From Acidovorax sp. NCPPB 4044 (GTDB lineage Bacteria > Pseudomonadota > Gammaproteobacteria > Burkholderiales > Burkholderiaceae_C): DNA of 30,304 nucleotides. Position numbers and translations under genes: made by a program. The notes under the pieces are model-generated. The model had not been told where the DNA came from, did not search any database, and saw only the letters and a program-made list of their open reading frames with translations. Where the stretch lies: assembly GCF_028069655.1 (NCBI RefSeq), contig NZ_JAMCOS010000002.1, positions 1-30,304 on the forward strand, given 5' to 3'. Shown here piece by piece: positions 7,746-15,164 of the stretch. Position 1 is the stretch's first letter, and the number at the start of each line of letters is the position of its first letter.

Positions 7746-8366
7746 TCAGCTGAGCGGCTGGTCGAGCACGCCCAGCGTGCCCGTGCGCAGGCGCAGCGCG
7801 CCGTACCAGCGCTCCAGGTGCGGCCGCGCGGGCCGCTCCTGCGGCAGGCCCCACCAGCGGTGGATCTCGCAACCCACGGGGATGTCGGCCATCGTGAAGC
7901 GGTCGCCCGCCAGGTAGGCGTGTCGTGCCAGGTGCGCATCGAGCAGTTCCATCAGCGGCTCGGTGGCGGCCACCGAACGCGCGATGGCGGCATCGTCGCG
8001 CTGAGCGGCGGGCGTGCGGATCCATTGCAGGAACGCGTCGCGGCCGGCCGGGTTGAGCGTGGTCTGCTGCCAGTCCATCCACTGCTCGGCCAGGAAGCGC
8101 GTGGGCAGGTCCTCGGGGTAGAGGTCGCCCGGCGCGTGGCGCGCGCAGAGGTAGCGCACGATGGTGTTCGACTCCCAGAGGGCGACGCCGTCGTCCTCGA
8201 TGAGCGGCACCAGTCCGTTGGGATTGAGCGCCAGGAACTGCGGCTCGCGCACGATCCCGAACTGGCCGCCCGCGTCGGTGCGCTGCAGCTCCAGGCCGAG
8301 TTCCTGCGTGGCCCACAGGACCTTGCGCACGTTGATGGAAGAGGTCCGTCCCCAGAGCCGCAGCAT
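7746..8366 (-). CDS. Glutathione S-transferase family protein
   Basis: Cytosolic GST-fold protein of 206 residues. The thioredoxin-like N-terminal domain (about 1-80) starts MLRLWGRTSSINVRKVLW, with Ser9/Ser10 at the usual glutathione-activating position. The cis-proline motif is NPNGLVPLIEDDG, and the glutathione gamma-glutamyl contact is ESNTIVRYL. The all-helical C-terminal domain includes the N-capping motif YLAGDRFTMADIPVG. ATG 8366 has GGAGG with a 9-base spacer, overlapping the end of the aminotransferase gene, whose stop is four bases upstream; the two are almost certainly co-transcribed. Substrate is unknown. Its linkage to PLP enzymes suggests detoxification or a thiol-conjugation step, which is only an inference. 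Confidence 0.92.
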   Translation of the reverse strand: MLRLWGRTSSINVRKVLWATQELGLELQRTDAGGQFGIVREPQFLALNPNGLVPLIEDDGVALWESNTIVRYLCARHAPGDLYPEDLPTRFLAEQWMDWQQTTLNPAGRDAFLQWIRTPAAQRDDAAIARSVAATEPLMELLDAHLARHAYLAGDRFTMADIPVGCEIHRWWGLPQERPARPHLERWYGALRLRTGTLGVLDQPLS

Positions 8367-8370
8367 CGCT

Positions 8371-9567
8371 TCAGGCCTCCAGCGCCTGCGGCAGGCGCGC
8401 GCGGACGGCCGCCGCCAGGGAGGCGATGCCGGTCTGGATCTGCTGCGCGCTCGCGGTGACGAACGACAGGCGCAGCGTGCGCGTGTCGGGGTTCTCGGCG
8501 TAGAAGGCCGCGCCGGGCACGAAGGCCACGTTGCGCTCCACGGCTTCGGGCAGCAGGTCGAGCGCGCTCATGCCTTCGGGCAGGCGGGCCCAGAGGAACA
8601 TGCCGCCGTCGGGCCGGTTCCAGGTCACGCCCAGGCCCCGCATCTCGCGCTCCAGCGCCTCCAGCATCGCGTCGCGCTGCTGCTTGTAGAGCGCGCGGAT
8701 GGTGGGCACGTGGCGGTCCAGGAAACCGCCCTTCATCACCTCGGCCACCATGCGCTGGTTGAAGCCCGGCGTGTGCAGGTCGGCCGCCTGCTTGGCCTGC
8801 AGCAGCTTGGGGTAGAGGGCGCGCGGCGCCACCAGGAAGCCCAGGCGCAGGCCGGGGGCCAGCACCTTCGAGAACGAGCCCAGGTAGATGCAGCCTTCGG
8901 GGTTGCGCGCGGTGAGCGGCAGCGGCGGGGGCTGGTCGAACCAGAGGTCGCCGTAGGGGTTGTCTTCGACCAGCGGCAGGCCCAGCTCGGCGGCCTGAGC
9001 GGAGAGGGCGGCGCGGCGCGCCTCGCTCATCGTGCGGCCGGTGGGATTCTGGAAGTTGGGCAGCAGGTACATGAAGCGCGCGCGGTCGGCGCCCGTGCCC
9101 ATCCGGGCCGCGAGGTCGTCCGGCAGCGGGCCTTCGTCGTCGCTCGCCACGCTGTGCACTTCGGGCTCCATCGGCGCGAAGGCCTGCAGCGCGCCCAGGT
9201 AGGTGGGCGTCTCCACCAGCACGCGGCTGCCCGCGTCGATGAGCACCTTGGCCACGAGGTCCAGGCCCTGTTGCGAGCCGGTGGTGATCAGCACCTGCTC
9301 GGGCGAGACGTCCCAGGGCAGGAAATCGGCCACGGCTTCGCGCAGTGGCAGGTAGCCCTCGCTGGCCGCGTACTGCAGCGCGGAGGGGCCGTCATGGCCC
9401 AGCACGGTGGCGCAGGCCTGCGCGAACGCATCGACCGGGAAAGTCTTGGGGGAGGGCAGGCCGCCGGCCAGGCTGATGATGCCGGGCTTCTCGGTCACCT
9501 TCAGGATCTCGCGGATCACCGAGGGGTTCATCTTTGCGGCGCGTTGGGCCAGGGTCCAGTTCGTCAT
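8371..9567 (-). CDS. Class I/II PLP aminotransferase (2-aminoadipate aminotransferase-like)
   Basis: Fold-type I aminotransferase of 398 residues, close to the LysN/2-aminoadipate and MocR-enzyme-like group. Visible features: LAGGLPSPKTFP near residue 33, the substrate-gating YAASEGYLPLREAVA, PLP-stacking TTGSQQGLDL (about 96-105), LLPNFQNPTGRTMS with the cofactor-binding Asn, VEDNPYGDLWF with the Asp that pairs with the pyridine nitrogen, and the Schiff-base lysine Lys234 in YLGSFSKVLAPG. A late LRLSFVTAS supplies the carboxylate-binding Arg. ATG 9567 has GGAGA about nine bases upstream; the in-frame ATG at 9576 has no room for a ribosome site. It is first in a pair with the GST gene. The specific amino donor is not determinable. 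Confidence 0.92.
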   Translation of the reverse strand: MTNWTLAQRAAKMNPSVIREILKVTEKPGIISLAGGLPSPKTFPVDAFAQACATVLGHDGPSALQYAASEGYLPLREAVADFLPWDVSPEQVLITTGSQQGLDLVAKVLIDAGSRVLVETPTYLGALQAFAPMEPEVHSVASDDEGPLPDDLAARMGTGADRARFMYLLPNFQNPTGRTMSEARRAALSAQAAELGLPLVEDNPYGDLWFDQPPPLPLTARNPEGCIYLGSFSKVLAPGLRLGFLVAPRALYPKLLQAKQAADLHTPGFNQRMVAEVMKGGFLDRHVPTIRALYKQQRDAMLEALEREMRGLGVTWNRPDGGMFLWARLPEGMSALDLLPEAVERNVAFVPGAAFYAENPDTRTLRLSFVTASAQQIQTGIASLAAAVRARLPQALEA

Positions 9568-9629
9568 GGAAATCATCTCCAGGGGGCGCGCGGATGGAAG
9601 GGCGCGCCGCGTTCGTGTCGTCGTTGTCG

Positions 9630-9675
9630 AAAAAGCCGTTGTGCGGCCGGTTGGCGGGGCAGGGGTGGCCCCGCC
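9630..9675 (-). terminator. Probable terminator after the EamA/LysE pair
   Basis: Downstream of the EamA stop on the minus strand there is first a strong stem, GGCGGGGC (9653-9660) / GCCCCGCC (9668-9675). A short stem follows, GCCG (9635-9638) / CGGC (9644-9647), directly followed on the minus strand by five Ts (9634-9630). This separates the exporter pair from the aminotransferase, whose start is 62 bases further on. Confidence 0.5.
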
Positions 9676-9686
9676 GGAGAAAGAGC

Positions 9687-10643
9687 TTAACTGCGTGGCG
9701 GGCTTGCCGGTACCGCGCGGACCCGTGTGGGCGCTCGGCGCCCGATGAACACGGTGGCCATCACGGCGATCCCGAAACCCAGGCTGACCGCGTCCAGCCG
9801 TTCGCCGAGCAGCGGCACGGCGAACAGCATGCCGAGGAACGGCTGCACCAGCTGCACCTGGCTCACGCGCACCGTGCCACCCAGGGCCAGCCCCCGGTAC
9901 CACGCGAAGAACCCGAGCCACATCGAGAACACCGACACGTAGGCCAGCGCGGCCCAGGCCGAAGGCGCCACGGGCGCCGAGGGAAACGTGAGGCCGGCGA
10001 CCGGCAGCGTCACGGGCAGGGCCAGCACCAGCGCCCAGCAGATCACCGCCCCGGCCGGCATGCGCTGCGACAGCCGCCCGCCGAAGCCGTAGCCCACGGC
10101 CGCACACAGCACGGCCGCCAGCAGCAAGGCATCGGCCGGGTGCAGCGCGAGGCCGCCGTCCGAGCGGCGCAGCGCGAAGGCCACCACCAGCGCGGTGCCG
10201 GCCAGCGCGCAGAGCCAGAAGCGCGGCGAGGGCCGCTGGCGGTGCAGCAGCGCGCCCACGAGCGCCGTGGCCAGCGGCAGCAGGCCGATCACCACGCTCG
10301 CATGCACGGCGGCCACGTGGCGCATGGCCAGCGAGGTCAGCAGCGGGAAGCCGAACACCACGCCCAGCGACGTGAGCGCGAGCGGCGCCCAGTCCTGGCG
10401 GGCGGGCAGCGGCGCGCGCTGCAGGAGCAGCAGCGCCGCCGACAGCAGCCCCGCGATGGCCGCGCGGCCGATGGCGACGAACGCGCCCGACAGCTGCGGT
10501 GCCTCGGGCGTGCCCACGGCCAGCCGCGTCATCGGCAGCGTGAACGCGAAGATGGCCACGCCCAGCAGGCCCCAGAGCAGGCCGTGCGCCTCGGCGGACG
10601 GGTGTGGCGCGAGGGGCGGCGACGCCGGCAATGCGGCGCTCAT
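9687..10643 (-). CDS. EamA/DMT superfamily transporter
   Basis: Inner-membrane transporter of 318 residues with about ten hydrophobic helices arranged as two EamA repeats. The first runs from about residue 22 (GLLWGLLGVAIFAFTLPMTR) to about 150. The second starts near ALHPADALLLAAVLCAAVGYG. The second repeat holds the family-typical YVSVFSMWLGFFAWYRGL and VQLVQPFLGMLFAVPLLGERL. DMT members of this kind export amino acids or metabolites. The ATG at 10643 overlaps the stop of the upstream LysE gene (ATGA, 10640-10643), so two unrelated exporter families are translated in tandem. Both lie opposite the MocR-type regulator, which is the likely control point. Substrate is unknown. Confidence 0.92.
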   Translation of the reverse strand: MSAALPASPPLAPHPSAEAHGLLWGLLGVAIFAFTLPMTRLAVGTPEAPQLSGAFVAIGRAAIAGLLSAALLLLQRAPLPARQDWAPLALTSLGVVFGFPLLTSLAMRHVAAVHASVVIGLLPLATALVGALLHRQRPSPRFWLCALAGTALVVAFALRRSDGGLALHPADALLLAAVLCAAVGYGFGGRLSQRMPAGAVICWALVLALPVTLPVAGLTFPSAPVAPSAWAALAYVSVFSMWLGFFAWYRGLALGGTVRVSQVQLVQPFLGMLFAVPLLGERLDAVSLGFGIAVMATVFIGRRAPTRVRAVPASPPRS

Positions 10644-11239
10644 GCCGTCACCATCCAGGCGGCCGTGGCGGCCAGGACCAGCGCCATCGCCCGGTTGAAC
10701 CAGAGCAGCCGCGCACCTTCGGCAAGCCACTGGCGCAGCAGCGCGCCCGTGGCCGCATAGAGCAGGTTGCTGGCGAAGGCGAACACCACCATGACCGGCA
10801 CCACCACCACGAGGCGCTGCAGGCCGTCCGGGCGGCCCGCCACCCAGCCCGCCACGATGGTGAGCGCGAGCAGCCAGGCCTTGATGTTCACGAACTGCAG
10901 CGCAGCCCCTTCCCAGAAGCCCACGTCCATGCGAGCGCCGTCGGCATCGGCGAGCCGGCCGCTCTGCGAGAGCTTCCAGGCCAGCCACAGCAGGTAGGCG
11001 ATGCCCACCGCCTTGATGGCCGTGCGCAGCATCGGCATGGCCACCACCGCCGCCCCGATCCCGGCCGCGCAGACCAGCAGCAGCGCCGTCCAGCCCACCG
11101 GCACGGCGCAGACGAAGCGCATCGCCGGGCGCAGGCCGCGGTTGGCCGCGAGGGCCGTCGAGAGCGTGGTGTTGGGGCCGGGCGAGAAGCTCATCGCGGC
11201 GGCCAGCACCAGCAGGGCAGTGAATTCGACCAGGGGCAT
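10640..11239 (-). CDS. LysE family translocator (second copy)
   Basis: Amino-acid exporter of 199 residues, slightly short but complete. The N-terminal LAAAMSFSPGPNTTLSTALA carries the SPGPN version of the LysE signature. GIAYLLWLAWKL and QFVNIKAWLLALTIV (with NIKAW in place of NPKA) follow, and six hydrophobic segments are visible. ATG 11239 was chosen over an ORF start at 11338 because it lies at the conserved N-terminus; the upstream extension runs through the regulatory inverted repeat and is not membrane-like. Its stop overlaps the EamA start. It is divergent from the MocR regulator 180 bases away, the usual position of a MocR target gene. Confidence 0.9.
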   Translation of the reverse strand: MPLVEFTALLVLAAAMSFSPGPNTTLSTALAANRGLRPAMRFVCAVPVGWTALLLVCAAGIGAAVVAMPMLRTAIKAVGIAYLLWLAWKLSQSGRLADADGARMDVGFWEGAALQFVNIKAWLLALTIVAGWVAGRPDGLQRLVVVVPVMVVFAFASNLLYAATGALLRQWLAEGARLLWFNRAMALVLAATAAWMVTA

Positions 11240-11300
11240 GGGGCAGGGTGGTTGGGAGAGGAGGGACGGGGTTTTCCGTGCGTCCACTGTAGGGATGATT

Positions 11301-11351
11301 CCGCTACAGTTCCGGTACAGACAGTGGGACAAGAGCAACGAACTGTGCCGG
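11301..11351. promoter_or_regulatory. Inverted repeat between LysE and the MocR regulator (candidate operator)
   Basis: CCGCTACAGTTC (11301-11312) and GAACTGTGCCGG (11340-11351) are inverted copies matching at 10 of 12 positions. The core ACAGTTC/GAACTGT is exact, and the arm centres are 39 bases apart, close to four helical turns. Further ACAG/CTGT half-sites lie around it (11287, 11316, 11320). The position in the divergent region of a MocR-type gene suggests an autoregulatory operator that also controls the exporters. No published MocR box was matched. Confidence 0.4.
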
Positions 11352-11419
11352 TGCGCAGATCAGCACAGTGCCCGTCCGTCCTGTGGTCCCGCCTTGCCCC
11401 GTCCCTCCGAAAGCCGCCC

Positions 11420-12886
11420 ATGCTCACCCGCACCCCCGAACGCACCCTGACCGAACAGCTCGCCGAGCGGTTCGCGGAACGCATCCGCAGCCGACTGTTG
11501 CCCGTCGGCGCGCGCCTGCCCTCGGTGCGCGAGTGCGCGCGCCAGCAGGGCGTGAGCCCCTACACCGTGGTGGCCGCCTACGACCAGCTGCTGGCCCAGG
11601 GCCTCGTGGAAGCCCGCCGCCAGCGCGGGTTCTTCGTGCGCGATTCAGTACAAAAACTGCCCCATGCCGCCGGATCCATTGAAAAGATTGCTATAAAAGA
11701 TGTAGCAAATGCTTCGGGGGCGACGTCGCCCCTGGGCGCCGCCGTCCTGCCCATGTCGGGCTCGCACATCAACGCCACCACGCTCATCCGCGGCATGTTC
11801 CACCAGGCGTCGTCCAAGCCCCAGCCCGGCGCGGGCGTGTTCCCGCCGGCCTGGCTGGAAGATGCGCGCTTCATGCCCGCCGCCGTGCGCCGCGTGACCG
11901 CGGGCCGCGCGCTGCAGGACGGATCGCTCGTCTATGGCGAGCCGCGCGGCGACGCCGGGCTGCGCGATGCGCTCGCGCGGCGCCTGGCCGACCTGAACGT
12001 GCCTGCGCAGCCCGGGCAGATCATCACCACCGTTGGCGCCACGCACGCGCTCGACATCGTGAGCCGCACCCTGCTCAAGGCCGGCGACCCGGTGATGGTG
12101 GAAGAGCCCGGCTGGTCGGTGGAGTTCGCGCGGCTCGATGCGCTGGGCATGCGCGTGCTGCCCGTGCCGCGCGGCCCCCTGGGCCCCGACCTGGACGTGA
12201 TGGCCCGCTACTGCGAGGCCCACGCCCCCAAGCTCTTCGTGAGCGTGAGCGTGCTGCACAACCCCACGGGCTACAGCCTCTCGCCGGGCCATGCGCACCA
12301 GATCCTGCAGCTCGCCAACCGGCACGGCTTCCACATCGTCGAGGACGACACCTACGGCCACATCGCGCCCGAGCACGCCACGCGCCTGTCCGCGCTCGAT
12401 GGCCTGCGCCGCACCCTCTATGTGAACGGGTTCGCCAAGATCCTCGCGCCCAACTGGCGCGTGGGCTACCTCGCCGCCCCGCCCGACCTCGTCGAGCGCC
12501 TGCTGGACACCAAGCTGCTCTCCACCCTCACCACCCCGTCCATCCTGGAAAAGGCGCTGGCGCTGTGCATCGAGCAGGGCCAGCTGCGCCGCCACGCCGA
12601 GCGCATGCGCCTGCGCCTGGCTCAGGCCCGCGCGCGCAGCGTGCAGATCGCCCTGGAAGCCGGCCAGCGCTTCGCCGCCGAGCCCGCCGGCATGTTCGGC
12701 TGGGTGGAAACCGGCGTGGACACCGACATGCTCGCGCAGCGCATGCTCGACGAGGGCTACCTCATCGCCCCCGGCGCGCTCTTCCACGCCACGCGCCGGC
12801 CCTGCACCCTCATGCGCATCAACTTCGCGACCACGCAGGATCCGGGGTTCTGGCGGGTATTCCGGCGCGCTGCCCAAGGTCTTTGA
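11420..12886 (+). CDS. MocR-type regulator (GntR winged helix fused to class I aminotransferase)
   Basis: Transcription regulator of 488 residues. Residues about 8-74 form a GntR-type winged helix (LTEQLAERFAERIRSRLL, LPSVRECARQQGVSPYTV, LVEARRQRGFFV). A linker follows (about 75-125), then a fold-type I aminotransferase-like domain to the end. The domain keeps ATHALDIV, LHNPTGYSLS, VEDDTYGHIAPE and the PLP lysine Lys340 in YVNGFAKILAPNWR, so PLP binding and effector sensing are likely; transaminase activity is usually lost in this class. ATG 11420 sits right before the DNA-binding domain. It is divergent from LysE/EamA and is probably their regulator. Oddly, linker residues 90-97 are encoded by an AT-rich copy of the genome's GCTAT hairpin element. 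Confidence 0.92.
   Translation: MLTRTPERTLTEQLAERFAERIRSRLLPVGARLPSVRECARQQGVSPYTVVAAYDQLLAQGLVEARRQRGFFVRDSVQKLPHAAGSIEKIAIKDVANASGATSPLGAAVLPMSGSHINATTLIRGMFHQASSKPQPGAGVFPPAWLEDARFMPAAVRRVTAGRALQDGSLVYGEPRGDAGLRDALARRLADLNVPAQPGQIITTVGATHALDIVSRTLLKAGDPVMVEEPGWSVEFARLDALGMRVLPVPRGPLGPDLDVMARYCEAHAPKLFVSVSVLHNPTGYSLSPGHAHQILQLANRHGFHIVEDDTYGHIAPEHATRLSALDGLRRTLYVNGFAKILAPNWRVGYLAAPPDLVERLLDTKLLSTLTTPSILEKALALCIEQGQLRRHAERMRLRLAQARARSVQIALEAGQRFAAEPAGMFGWVETGVDTDMLAQRMLDEGYLIAPGALFHATRRPCTLMRINFATTQDPGFWRVFRRAAQGL
11688..11708. repeat. TTGCTA-N9-TAGCAA hairpin inside the MocR gene (family repeat, copy 3)
   Basis: Perfect 6-base arms TTGCTA (11688-11693) and TAGCAA (11703-11708), followed by ATGC as in copies 1 and 2. 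It is read in frame as IAIKDVAN within the interdomain linker. The local AT-richness contrasts sharply with the rest of the gene. Confidence 0.55.
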
Positions 12887-12893
12887 GCAGTTC

Positions 12894-13751
12894 TCAAGGC
12901 CGCATCGGCATGATGAATATCTCGGGTATCGCGAATTGACTTGAATTCCGGGCGACGACCTCGCGGAGGATCATCGACACTTCGGACGGCCGCAGTTGGA
13001 ATTCACCCAGGTTCGGATCGAACAATATGCAGCGGCCATCTGCCTCATGCGCGGCAATCACATGATTGCCGGCGTCGGAGCCGTCGGAACCCAGGTTTCC
13101 CAGCCACAGCAGATGCGAACTGCCGGGCCGGTTGAGTATGTTTGAGATTTCCGCCATGGCCGCTTCTTCATCCGAGAGGATATCGACCGCCATGGTGTTG
13201 CCCACAGGCTCGATGCCATGGGCCCGCGCCGTCTGCAGCAACGGGTCTTCCTGATTGTCCGGGTCCTGGTTGCTGTACGCCACCCGGTCCACGTATTGCT
13301 GATTCAGCGAGAGGATCTCCGGTGTCGAGCCTTCCAGCCGAGCTATCCTGGACTCGGCGGTGCCCGGCACCCTGGCGATGTCGTTCATCCACAGCAGGCT
13401 GTAGATTACGCAGGCCCCGGGGTGACCCGGATGGAGTTGCGACAGTGCCCTGTCCTGGTCGAATGCCGCAGAACGCTTCGCTGCCCAGCCGGACGCGCTT
13501 GGCGCATAGGAGGGTTCATAGGTCCGAGGCTGCGATGCACAGATCCCATGGATAACGGGCGAGCGTCTGGGCAAAGCAGCCGGGTGCATTCGGTCATCGG
13601 TTGCATGCCTTCGCAGCGCGTTCAACCTCTCATCATGCGACGGACATGGTCGGGAGCGGTGAGCCTGCGAAGAGGAAGTGCCGTCGCTTGCAGTGAAGGA
13701 CACGGAGGGGGGCGTTGCCGCCGATCCGCGTGAAATCCGTGGGTTTTCCAT
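12894..13751 (-). CDS. YopT/AvrPphB-type cysteine protease (peptidase C58), candidate type III effector
   Basis: A 285-residue protein. Its C-terminal two thirds carry the papain-like triad of family C58: Cys114 in HPGACVIYSLLWM, His230 in AGNHVIAAHEADGR, and Asp245 in CILFDPNLGEF. The Cys-His distance (116) and His-Asp distance (15) fit those of AvrPphB (about 114, 15) and YopT (about 119, 16). Members are injected through type III secretion systems and cleave host proteins such as prenylated Rho GTPases (YopT) or the kinase PBS1 (AvrPphB). Residues 1-40 are rich in Ser, Thr and Pro (TPPSVSFTASDGTSSSQ), as expected of a secretion signal. There is no Gly2 for direct acylation. GC content is lower than in the neighbours (32/60 at 13141-13200 against 41/60 at 16321-16380), suggesting transfer. 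The ATG lacks a clear Shine-Dalgarno. It stands alone, converging with MocR. Confidence 0.8.
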   Translation of the reverse strand: MENPRISRGSAATPPSVSFTASDGTSSSQAHRSRPCPSHDERLNALRRHATDDRMHPAALPRRSPVIHGICASQPRTYEPSYAPSASGWAAKRSAAFDQDRALSQLHPGHPGACVIYSLLWMNDIARVPGTAESRIARLEGSTPEILSLNQQYVDRVAYSNQDPDNQEDPLLQTARAHGIEPVGNTMAVDILSDEEAAMAEISNILNRPGSSHLLWLGNLGSDGSDAGNHVIAAHEADGRCILFDPNLGEFQLRPSEVSMILREVVARNSSQFAIPEIFIMPMRP

Positions 13752-13817
13752 GATTTGGAAAAAAGAGATGCAGATGCATCCATCTTTCACGGGCTGTGCG
13801 CGCCGTCGATCCACCGC

Positions 13818-13842
13818 GAGAATTCGTGTGCCGTCAAGCGAA
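13818..13842 (-). promoter_or_regulatory. PIP-box-like element upstream of the C58 protease gene
   Basis: On the minus strand the sequence reads TTCGC (13842-13838), 15 bases, TTCTC (13822-13818). The plant-inducible promoter consensus bound by HrpX/HrpB-type activators is TTCGB-N15-TTCGB, so spacing is exact and one base differs. It ends 66 bases before the protease ATG. I found no exact YANNNT -10 hexamer at the usual distance, so function is a hypothesis supported mainly by orientation, spacing and the gene it precedes. Confidence 0.4.
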
Positions 13843-13876
13843 GCCGCGCCTCTGAAGGGTGGTTCCAGGGATGCTG

Positions 13877-15106
13877 TCACTGCCCCCTTGGCCGCTCCGC
13901 CACCAGATCCGAAATCACCCGCAGCAACGCCCGGTTGACCTCCTCCAGGTCCATTGCATGCGCTTCGCAGAGTTGGCGGACGGCGTTGGCATCCTCGGAT
14001 TCGAGCGCGCAGGCCATCTCCAGGCTGGAGGCGTAGGGGCCGGTGCGCAGCACGGCCGCGTCGTAGATGCGCTCGGACAGGGGCAGCCGGCGCAGGACGG
14101 TGCCCAGCGGCTCCGACAGCAACTCGCCCAGTTGCGAGAGCAGGCCGCAGAGGTAGACCTCGCGGCGCAGGTCGTTCTCCACCCCGGCGTCGAGCAGGCG
14201 TTCGGTGAGGTGCGCGCGGATCACCATGGACTCGCGGATGGGCTGGAGGTTGGGGTCGGTGCTGGCGTGCGGCAGCTGGTCGCCCAGCCAGCGCTGCAGC
14301 GAGCCGTAGCCCATCATGACGAGGCCGCGGCGCAGCGAGTCGACGCCCGTGCGCAGGCCGAGCGCCGCCGAGTTGGTGTAGACCATGAACCGGTAGGCGA
14401 GCAGCGGGTCTTCGCCGAGGATCTGCTCGAAGGCTTCGAGCGATTGCTCCGCGTCGATGGCGCGCATGAGCTTGAGCACGGTCTCGTGCGCGGGCTGCGG
14501 GGGCTGGTGCCGCAGGCTGTAGAGCACGTCTTCGGCGGGCCAGCCGGCGATGGCGAGCGCGTGGTGCCGGTCCAGGCAGTGTTCCATGAGCGGGCGGCTG
14601 GCCACGCTTTCGTAGATCTGGCCCGCGATGACGGGGCTGGGCGCGGCCGGTGCGCCGCGGATCGGGCCGCCGGCCGCGCGCAGGGCCGCGGCGGCATCGG
14701 TGGCGGAGAGGGTGAGCAGGCTGTTGTCGAAACAGGCGGCCACCTCGGCCGGGGGCAGCCGGTCGAGCGGGCCGCGCCACACGAGCTTCAGGCCGCGCTG
14801 GTGGGCGGCGCGCACGCGGGCGAACAGGTCGGTATCGCCCAGCCAGGCGTCGGGCACGCTGATCCAGGGGGTGCCGCGCGGGGCCTGGGCGAGCAGGTCG
14901 GCCAGCAGTTGCGGGCTCTGGGGCGACAGCAGCAGGGGGGGAGAGCCGGCGCTCCAGAGTTCCTGCAGCGTGCGCAGCAGGTGGGGCGCATCGACGAGCG
15001 CTTCGCCGGCGGTGTGCACATGCAGCTGGACGGCTGCAAGGCGGCGGGCCTGGTTCCAGAGAGGGCGGTATCCGAGGATCAGGCTGCCGAGAACGGATTG
15101 GACCAT
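13877..15106 (-). CDS. EAL-like/HDOD domain signalling protein
   Basis: A 409-residue protein with the architecture of YuxH-type signal proteins: an N-terminal EAL-like half (about 1-190) and a C-terminal HDOD domain (about 195-390). The N-terminal half begins GYRPLWNQARRLAAVQLHV and shows none of the catalytic EAL, NE or DFG motifs, so c-di-GMP hydrolysis is not expected. HDOD features include AIDAEQSLEAFEQILGEDP, YRFMVYTNSAALGL, RRGLVMMGYGSLQRWL and YLCGLLSQLGELL. ATG 15106 is 58 bases after flgL on the same strand, so it may be the last gene of the flgIJKL transcript. HDOD proteins act in stress, motility and two-component signalling. A motility-linked role is inferred from position. Confidence 0.82.
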   Translation of the reverse strand: MVQSVLGSLILGYRPLWNQARRLAAVQLHVHTAGEALVDAPHLLRTLQELWSAGSPPLLLSPQSPQLLADLLAQAPRGTPWISVPDAWLGDTDLFARVRAAHQRGLKLVWRGPLDRLPPAEVAACFDNSLLTLSATDAAAALRAAGGPIRGAPAAPSPVIAGQIYESVASRPLMEHCLDRHHALAIAGWPAEDVLYSLRHQPPQPAHETVLKLMRAIDAEQSLEAFEQILGEDPLLAYRFMVYTNSAALGLRTGVDSLRRGLVMMGYGSLQRWLGDQLPHASTDPNLQPIRESMVIRAHLTERLLDAGVENDLRREVYLCGLLSQLGELLSEPLGTVLRRLPLSERIYDAAVLRTGPYASSLEMACALESEDANAVRQLCEAHAMDLEEVNRALLRVISDLVAERPRGQ

Positions 15107-15164
15107 GGGTGGGCGGTGCGGGGGCCCGGCGGAGGGGGCCTGCGCCCCGGTTGTCTCTTTCCGC

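Noticed and set aside
10604..11419. Long plus-strand open frame continuing upstream of the MocR regulator.
   Set aside because: The upstream part is antisense to LysE/EamA, with Arg/His/Pro-rich translation typical of a shadow frame; the real start is ATG 11420.
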